Below, piece after piece: positions 56,505 to 64,000 of a DNA stretch of 64,000 nt. The notes beneath the pieces were generated by a model. The model was given only the letters and a program-made list of their open reading frames with translations, searched no databases and was not told where the DNA came from. The stretch spans positions 16,661,001 to 16,725,000 of the forward strand of contig CM073558.1 of assembly GCA_037074615.1 (NCBI GenBank), in the 5' to 3' direction. The DNA comes from Leucaena leucocephala. Taxonomy: Eukaryota; Streptophyta; Magnoliopsida; Fabales; Fabaceae. Position 1 is the stretch's first letter; each line of letters begins with the position of its first letter. The translations under genes were made by a program, and so were the position numbers.

Positions 56505-57350
56505 GTTTCAACAACCTTATGTCTGATGTCACTTTAGAGTTATTTTAAAAATTAAACTAATGATTACGTATAATGCAATATTGGGTCGTTCTCTTTGAGA
56601 ATCCAAAAATAAAATTGAATTACTAAATAACTAATGCAATAAACCTAAGCTATAAAATTGGGTTTGAATTAATTGACTAATAACTAAATGTAATAAATTA
56701 AAAATAAATTTAAATAAAATATTTTTGGTATTTTTAATTTAAAAATAAGGATAATGAATGATAATAAGTGAATTGAATAAAAGCGAAAGTGATTAATAAT
56801 AATAAAAGTAATCCTCCAATTCAATAGCGCTTGTAATTATAGTTTTAACAGATATGAGAGTTTAAAATAATGAATTAAGAATTATAATTAAATTTTTAAT
56901 CCAACAACCGACCCACCTTGAATTGTCATAAAATATTTTTTAAAGTCTCAATCTATTAACTGCCACCAGAATAATAAAATAAGAATAAAAGTATTATCGA
57001 CTAATATTTAAAAATAACTCATAGATTTAAAATAGAAAGAGACAAAACTAACAAATGACAGACGATTCAATAATTCTAACCACCTTAGAAAATTACTAAA
57101 TATTCATAATAATTTCAATACAAAGTCTGACCCAGATCAAAGTTAATGAAATTAAAGTTAATTAAAAATTAATGTTAAATACTAAATATAAATTCAGTCA
57201 CAGTAATATTCAATAAATATAAATAAATTATTATAAGACTTTCTAATAATTATAAAATTAGTGTAAAACTTAAGAATCATAATATAATTAAATAGTAAAA
57301 AATTAGAGGATTTTAAACTCTTAAATTTATGTCTTTATTATTGAATAGGA

Positions 57351-60300
57351 GGATTACGACATTATAGCTACACCTAGCCATCGCCGTAGCCACCAACGTT
57401 AAGATTTAATGGCCAAATATGGTTGAACTGTGCTGTCTAGCCTGTACCACCCTCATGGTTCTTGCCTCTATTCTTGCACAGTCGGTCGGAGGTTTGAGTG
57501 GCCAACGCTGCTGCTGTGCTGCTGAGGAGTCGGCTGCCGAGTGGGTATGTGCGTGGAGGGAAGATGGAGGTGTTGAGGAAGATGAATGGCTGTCAATGGA
57601 ATAGAGGTGGCGTCCACCTTCGTGATTGCTGTGCGTGTGCGTCCTGTGATTCAATGGTTATCGCGGCTGCACACTGAAGAGTTATGTGATGTCGCGGCGT
57701 CCCTTTTATTCTCGTGTGTGTCTCCTGGTTTAAAAGCTGATGAAGAAAAGGTTCAAAAACAACTAATTGGCCGAATAGTAAGGTTTGGCCATGTATCCCC
57801 TAATACAATTTTTGCCATTTATAAATTTTGATTTTTCTTAAATTTTTAAATAATAAAACTATAATAATATAATATATTTTATTCTAAAAATAATTATTTA
57901 AAAAAATCATAAAAAATATGAAAATTATGTCTATATTAAATATTAATTCAATATATGTTATATTAATCTAAATAATATACAAATAATATAATTAAAGACT
58001 AAAATATTGATAAATATCCACTAAATTGATATGAATAAATATATAAAAATATATATTTGTCACTCTCATTTATAATGATCACATGTCTTCCAAATTTCTA
58101 TGACATCGCTACGACTAAAAAAAGTTAAATTTATCTCTTTACCCAGACATTAACTTCATCTCTAAATGACAACACCATCTCTATAGTTTTCTCTTGACTT
58201 TCAAAAATTTATAGGCAATAAACTCTTAAGTTTGTTGACTAAATTTGTAAAATAATAAAATAATTTATTCCAATAGAGTCTAAAGATAATATTTTTTAAA
58301 ATTTATTTTGTTACTCCTGAGTAAATCAAGAAGTGATACTCCACAAAATTAAATGAATCCCTTTTATAGAAATACAAGGTGATAGAACTAATAAAATATA
58401 AAAATAAACTCAAAAGATTGATGTGTTATTTTTTATTATTTTCTTTTATCAAGAATTTTTTTTATAAGCTGTGAAACGACACAAAACATATATGTATTTT
58501 CGGCATATGCCCATACTTAAGACTCATGTTAAAAAGGTATTTTTTTTCTTTGACATATCTTTTTATAATATTCACAATATTTTTAACATTATCCTCTCCC
58601 TCATCGGTGTTCTTTTTGGCAAAGAACGCCTTTCACCCATTAGCTATGTCCTCCTCCTTTGCCATGCTTCATCAAGTAACCCGAACAGCCCAAAGAAAGT
58701 AATTTTTCCTTGTGTGACGACGGGAATGGCCTCCTATTGGACAAGGAACTCGCCTTAGGTTCAGGTTTCTCCATATCCTTCTCTCCCCCCGACCCTCCGA
58801 AAACAAATTTTCAAAGTGATGCTGTTTTCCACTCCTTTGTCTCTCTCTCCCTTACGCCGCCCTTGTAACTGTCACCCTCCACGACTCCTTTGGCCTCTTT
58901 GTTCATTCTCTCAAATGTGTGTTATTCTTTCTTTCATGTTCTGTTTTCAATTATTTTCTCTCATATATTTTCCCACTTATTTTGTCTACCACCTACATTT
59001 CCTATACATGATAGTATTTTGGAAAGAAAGTTATAATTTTTATATATTTATTATTTCCAACTAATTTAAATTATTTTTTTGAATAACGTTATTTTATTAT
59101 TTATATCTTATAAGAGAAAATAAAACCAATATTAAATTACTTACTCTTAAACTACTACCTCTCAACTGATTTAACTAGCTATTTATTCTTATCATACTTA
59201 TAAATCACTTACAATATATTTTATATATCTTATTAATTGTGCTATAAACTTTAACAAAGTTATAACTTTACTCCTTAATATACAATATAACATGGAAATA
59301 AAATCAATATAATAATAAATAAAGAGTAAAATATTACATTCATATAAAAAAATTCTTTTCTTACCTACCTATAAATAGGACAAAAAATAAATTTTCTCTT
59401 TACCATATAAAAACGACCGGAGGAGTATTAAATTCTATTCTTGACAAAAATAACTCTGAATTGCACAAGATGAGTGAAATAAGTCGAGTTGCATATGTCA
59501 GCAATAACTTGTTCTTATTATTTTTTAAGATTTTGATCATTGAAATAATTATCCGTCTAGTTTCTAAATTTTAAATACGGAAGTATCACTTTCACGATAA
59601 ATAATGCTACAAAGAGAAGTTTTTCAAAACAAAATGCCAGAGAGAGAACGATGGTTTCATGAATGCCCACAGGTTTTTAGAAAAAAGATATAAATATATA
59701 TACTATTTTATTGCTAGATTATTGGTTATACAACCTCTTATTATAGAATCTCAAAGTGGCTGCGCAGCGTGGCGGAATCTCTCTTGCGGCTTCCTTCTAT
59801 TATTTTTTCATTTAAATAAGATGACGCGGTTTGATTTTAAGGTGAAATCTTAATCATTAGTTTTAATATCTAATTTTAACTATTGTTTGAGACATTTGGA
59901 GAGAAGAAACTCAAATTTAAGACTAAATCATTTATAACAAAACATTATCGTTTTATGTAAATTGAGAAACAATAGGAGGAATATCCATAATGGAGAGTTT
60001 CTATTTCGGCCACGCGAAGGATTAACGTCAGGCAACAAATACATTCTCTACTCTAATAAAAATTACTTAATAATAATAATATATAGGAGATTAGCATAGT
60101 TTTAATTCCAACTTATGATAAAAATAAAAATAAACAAAAAGATAAAGAGAAATTCTCATTTACTTCATTATTTAGTGAGTCATATATGCACAAATTATAA
60201 TAATGTCTCGTAAACGTATACTTCACTTTCATATGTCATACTGATAGTATATGCGAAAAATTAATTGCATTCACTATAATATAATATATATTTTTCAATT

Positions 60301-61549
60301 TCAAAATATAAGATCTTACTTATAGTGAGCACAATTTATACTATAAGTTAAATTTTATATTTAAAATAAGAGGAAGTACTTCTTAATAATCAATATTAAA
60401 CTCTGTGATAATTTTTATATGATAAGTAACCCTTTGCACATATATAAATATTTATATATCCTATGATAACTTTATACTTGAGGTGTTTGGACCACAAGTC
60501 CATAAGTTTTACATTTATTTGATTTAATCGTATTTAAATATTGTCCAGTATAATTGAGAATAATTCTCAAAACTATATTTTCTATATTTACACGAAATTT
60601 TAACTAATATATATTGGTAATTATTACATATTAATAATGTTCGTAATTCAACTCACTGCATCTATTGTTGCTTACATTTGCAACTTTTTTTTATTAATTC
60701 TAATTGTTTAAATCAATTCAGCCCACCACTCAAGTTTACTCAACGCTATCTCCAAGGGACGACAAAAATAATATACAAACTCACATGTATATAATAGATA
60801 TATAGTACGTATGAAACAACTCTAATAGGCCAAATAAAACAAGTGTACGATGTTATAGTTAAATATTGAAATTGGAGGAATTTTTTATATATAAATGTAA
60901 TATACTTAATTAAAATATGGTAATAAAAATATAGGTCAAATTCTGGTTCAATGATATATGTGAAATGAACAGCGAAGTAGGAGACCAAAACTACACGTTT
61001 AGGATATGCGGGTTTTTATACTTTTATTCGATGGCATAACTTGTCCTTTCAGATCTCAGACTTACTGTCTCCCTAATTTTTTATATTTATTATTTTATTG
61101 TATTTATTATATTTTTTTGTGAAACATTATTTATAAAAAATTCCAATCAAATACCTTCAGAATTTAAAAATCGAAAACCATTTATTTCTACTAAAATATG
61201 TTGTTATTTTGCTCATCCAGTAGTAAGAAGCTAATAACGTGATGTAAACAAAACTGATTTAAAATTTTCAAAGTATTTCTCACAAATTCTCCTATCATTC
61301 ATTCAATTATTTATTTATTTAAATAAAACATTTATCTCAATTCATTTATCCTACGGACAATTTTTTTTCTAACCTTAATTGACCAGAGCATGCCTCTGGT
61401 ATTATTATTTTAAAGGAATTAGAGTGTTCAAAATAAACCTACGTTATATTATAAGATTTTGATCTTATTAGGTTTGCCCTTGTTCTTACTTCTATTTTTA
61501 AAAAAAAAAAATCTTTTAATATACTCAGAATCTATAGAGATAATATCTT
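57351..61549. other. AT-rich region without a recognisable gene
   Basis: 57400-57780 is GC-richer and has short overlapping ORFs on both strands. None matches a family I know, and the position beside the Athila-2 LTR suggests LTR or leader sequence. ORFs at 58471-58758 and 58816-59064 are low-complexity and start inside AT-rich DNA. GGAGGAGTAT-type strings near 59415 and 59575 hint at a MITE, without provable ends. Confidence 0.4.
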
Positions 61550-61970
61550 TTGGAGTGAATGGAAAATTTCATTGCATCAAAATAACTGGATAGAGGCGAT
61601 GGCAGAAGCCCTATTTACTCATCTAATTTGAAAAGAGAAAAATTCCTGAGTATGTGATCTACTGCTATCCGTATGGATACTAAAATGCTATCTATGATGT
61701 AATCTTCCTATAAGAAAACCCTATGGTTTCTTCGTACTTCCCAAAGTTTCCAACAAATGATGCAAAAACCTATCTTCCATGAGATGTCTAAAAATTTGTT
61801 TTCAAGTTGATTGGTCAGCCAAAAGTCTATATTACCAAAGAAATCCAAGCACATGTCCTGTGGAAGAATTCTCTTCCAAACTAAAGAAGCAATGAAGACG
61901 CCACTAATGTAGCCAAAAGTCAACGGCTTTAGAGGAGCTTGATCTATATCATTCTCACTGGGTCATTCGA
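61550..61970 (-). mobile_element. LINE-3 fragment (segment between zf-RVT and RNase H)
   Basis: The minus-strand ORF at 61708-61923 and sequence following it encode CLDFFGNIDFWLTNQLENKF and IGFCIICWKLWEVRRNHRVF. The Cys-Trp-x-(I/L)-Trp-x-x-Arg-x-x-x-x-F pattern is typical of plant L1 ORF2 just before RNase H. No further LINE domain was found around it, so it is an isolated fragment. Confidence 0.7.
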
Positions 61971-63780
61971 TAACTTTTTTTATATATATCCAAACAATCA
62001 AACACGATTTTCTATAATTTCTTTTTAATATACACTACACTAACTTTTTCTTATATACATTTTTAATAAATATTATCTTTTTCTTTTATGACTATATATC
62101 CGTATCAACGTTCTCATATTGGCTATCATATTTTTTTCAAGCTAGCTGTATAAATAAAAAAATAAACTAACAATGGGATTAAGTCCCATGAAAATAATTA
62201 GTCCTTCATAATATAAAGAATTAAAGTTTAAATATCTATTAAGATAGGTATTTATATTTAATACTTAATAATATCTTGAATATGATTTCATCTAATAGGA
62301 GGATATTTCAGTTGGGACCCTCTATTGCTCTTTATTTATTTAAAACTACATAGTTTTAGTGCTAGATGTTATATATTAAATAAATAATACCTAAAGAAAA
62401 TAAAAATAAATAATATCCAAGCCCACCATGGTACTTCAACTATTCATAGCAATTGTACTTGTGTTTATGCGAAGAGGCACTCAACCCCAGGATACTTACT
62501 TTTTATGGGTTTATTTATATCAATTTTTTTAAAAAAATTATAAAAAAATTTAGATAATTTAAAAAAAAATATTTTTAGAGAAAAGTTTATAAAAAAATAA
62601 TTATAATAAATAAATATTTAAATAATTATTAATATAAAAAATTTATTATTAATAAATTAATATAAAAGGTATATAATAAAAAAGTTAATTTAAGATCTAC
62701 AAAGCCTTTTTTGTCCCATCCGTGCACGTCTCTCACTGCGTCGTGAGAGTCTTCTCAATGCTTCTTCAGAGTGTTCTCACTTCATCTTCTCTCTCTCATC
62801 AGCGTCTTCATCTTCTCATCTTCTCCGACCGACCTCCAGCGTCTTCAGCATCAGCGTCTTGCGGTGACAATGAATAGGTTTTGGACATCCTCCAGCGATG
62901 ACTTGTAGAGCTCGGCCAACGGTGGCAGCGACTGAGGAGTAGTGACGATGGAGGACAGAGGATGGCGAGCACATAAGAGACGACTGAGGATGGCGGACAT
63001 TTGAAGAAGAATTGCGTTGACTGAGGATGTAGTGGAGATAGGTGAGAGAGAAAAATAAATAATAATTTAATAATATATAAATTTTTTTCTTATTTTTAAA
63101 ATTTATTTAGATAATAGTTTAAAAAATAATTTATAAAAAATAGCTTTTAAATAACTTTTAAAAAAATTTAAAAAAAAATTATAAAAAAAATAATTATGAA
63201 TAAATGAGTGTTTAAATAGTTATTATTAAAAGAATTTTTATAATTTAAAAACTTATTAAAAGTAGTACGATTTTACTAAAAATATAAGATATGAGAGATG
63301 ATATAAAAAAAATAAAAATAAAATAATAATTAAATAGTTCATAAATATTTATACTATTTTATAAATTAATTTTAATAACTTATTTAAAATATTAATTTTA
63401 AATTAGGATTTAGTTTAAAAAAAATTTAAATAAATATAATTGTTTGTTTTAAATTTTCTCTAAACTAAAATTTAGATAAATTCTTTTTTAAAATTTTAAT
63501 TTAAAAATTTTCTAAATATATACTTAATAATTTATTTAAAATTATAGTTTAATTTATAAATTATTTTAGATAAATATAATTATTTATTTTAAAATTTAGG
63601 CTAAAAAATTATTTAAAATCAAGATATATCATATCCAAACACGAACTGTATATTTCTATTATTAAAAACATTTTAAGAAAGAGTACACGAAACAATTATC
63701 GTGAAACAAAGTTGTTAACGTCACATGGGTCTCATCTGAAGTAACCCAAACGGAATAAAAAACTTCTTATCTCTTACTTC
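61971..63780. other. AT-rich upstream region of the NPC gene with a GC-richer island
   Basis: 62700-63050 is markedly richer in GC and in CTTCATCTTCTC / GATGGAGGACAG-type strings. It sits between two very AT-rich arms (62510-62690 and 63060-63620) that share AAAAAATTATAAAAAAA-like sentences. This layout could be a non-autonomous transposon, but no terminal repeats or target duplication were found. No ORF is supported. Confidence 0.4.
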
Positions 63781-63784
63781 ACGT

Positions 63785-63800
63785 TATATATATATATATA
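63785..63800 (+). promoter_or_regulatory. TATA box of the NPC gene
   Basis: TATATATATATATATA ends about 42 bp before the start codon. With transcription starting some 30 bp downstream, the 5' untranslated leader would be very short. Confidence 0.55.
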
Positions 63801-63842
63801 GCCTCACTCTGTTCAGAATTCCATAATATTACAGCTCCAAAA

Positions 63843-64000
63843 ATGGCTTCGTGTTCTACCTCCTCAACACCACACCCTATCAAAACGATTGTTGTTTTGG
63901 TTCAAGAGAACCGTTCCTTCGACCACATGCTTGGTTGGATGAAGTCTCTGAACCCAGAAATCGACGGCGTTACCGGATCAGAGTCGAACCCGGTGTCTAC
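63843..64000 (+). CDS. Non-specific phospholipase C (NPC), N-terminal part
   Basis: The first 52 codons of a gene that runs off the window. The product begins MASCSTSSTPHPIKTIVVLV and continues with the signature QENRSFDHMLGWMKSLNPEI and a DGVTGSESNPVS stretch. These are the first conserved motif of the phosphoesterase (PF04185) domain in plant non-specific phospholipases C, where the Glu-Asn-Arg-Ser-Phe-Asp-His residues form part of the catalytic centre. These enzymes hydrolyse membrane phosphatidylcholine and similar lipids to diacylglycerol and a phospho-headgroup in lipid remodelling and signalling. The lack of an obvious signal peptide fits the NPC3/NPC4/NPC5 clade, but that assignment is tentative on 52 residues. 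Confidence 0.92.
   Translation, partial: MASCSTSSTPHPIKTIVVLVQENRSFDHMLGWMKSLNPEIDGVTGSESNPVS

Larger units (their letters stand above)
54477..57350 (-). mobile_element. Truncated Athila-like Ty3/gypsy element (Athila-2)
   Basis: Minus-strand orientation. A well-preserved Athila-type primer site lies at 56487-56504. About 54477-54828 and 56505-56885 are direct repeats sharing long stretches such as TTGACTAATAACTAAATGTAAT and GAAAGTGATTAATAATAATAAAAG, so they represent LTR sequence on both sides. The internal part is only about 1.65 kb and contains a gag remnant, so most of the element is deleted. The right limit of the 5' LTR, placed here at about 57350, is uncertain. Confidence 0.65.

Noticed and set aside
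57406..57831. GC-rich overlapping ORFs on both strands
   Set aside because: Neither strand shows a known family or splice-supported gene. The position next to the Athila-2 LTR favours LTR or leader sequence.

Overview
The window reads as nuclear DNA of a flowering plant, most likely a eudicot. It is AT-rich, almost all of it is transposable-element sequence, and its two host genes belong to plant families. No rRNA, functional tRNA, CRISPR or prokaryotic-type operon was seen. Most of the small ORFs are chance frames inside repeats.

Host genes. (1) 18898-24661 (+) is a two-exon gene for a secreted, apparently GPI-anchored cysteine-rich glycoprotein. Its single intron of about 5.1 kb holds a small LTR element and a tandem duplication. 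(2) 63843-64000 (+) is the first 52 codons of a non-specific phospholipase C (NPC) gene, cut by the window edge, with a TATA box just upstream.

Left stack (about 1-17.8 kb). A decayed L1-type LINE on the minus strand (LINE-2, 16492-17780) continues to the left beyond a CACTA transposon (CACTA-1, 2999-16491, target duplication ACG). CACTA-1 itself carries a full Ty1/copia retrotransposon (4576-13110, target duplication TCAGC). Further left a non-autonomous hAT element (249-2922, 8-bp target duplication) carries a solo LTR of the same copia family (997-2879, target duplication GGCAG).

Right stack (about 25.2-52.3 kb). A second minus-strand LINE (LINE-1) lies in four pieces (25200-25300, 26183-26421, 36555-37531, 49759-52325). 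It is split by a hAT-like element (25301-26182), an En/Spm-type CACTA (CACTA-2, 26422-36554, target duplication ATA) and a large Athila-like gypsy derivative (37532-49758, target duplication AATGT/AACGT). CACTA-2 holds a copia solo LTR and a gypsy-type LTR. The Athila element holds another copia solo LTR and a second gypsy-type LTR, which is in turn interrupted by a hAT element lying inside a 51-bp minisatellite. When the insertions and one target copy are removed, LINE and transposase peptides read across the junctions, which orders the insertions.

Right flank (52.3-63.8 kb). This is AT-rich DNA with a degenerate tandem repeat, a long (AT)n tract, a truncated Athila-like element with a recognisable gag remnant, a third LINE fragment and a small GC-richer island between AT-rich arms.

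How it fits together: nothing acts as a pathway here. The window is a layered archive of transposition between two plant genes. The copia family, with an unusual 1.7-1.9-kb LTR carrying 90-bp palindromic repeats, is the inner layer wherever it occurs, so it is younger than each host element. Its only full-length copy has two in-frame stops, so no autonomous element in the window looks intact.
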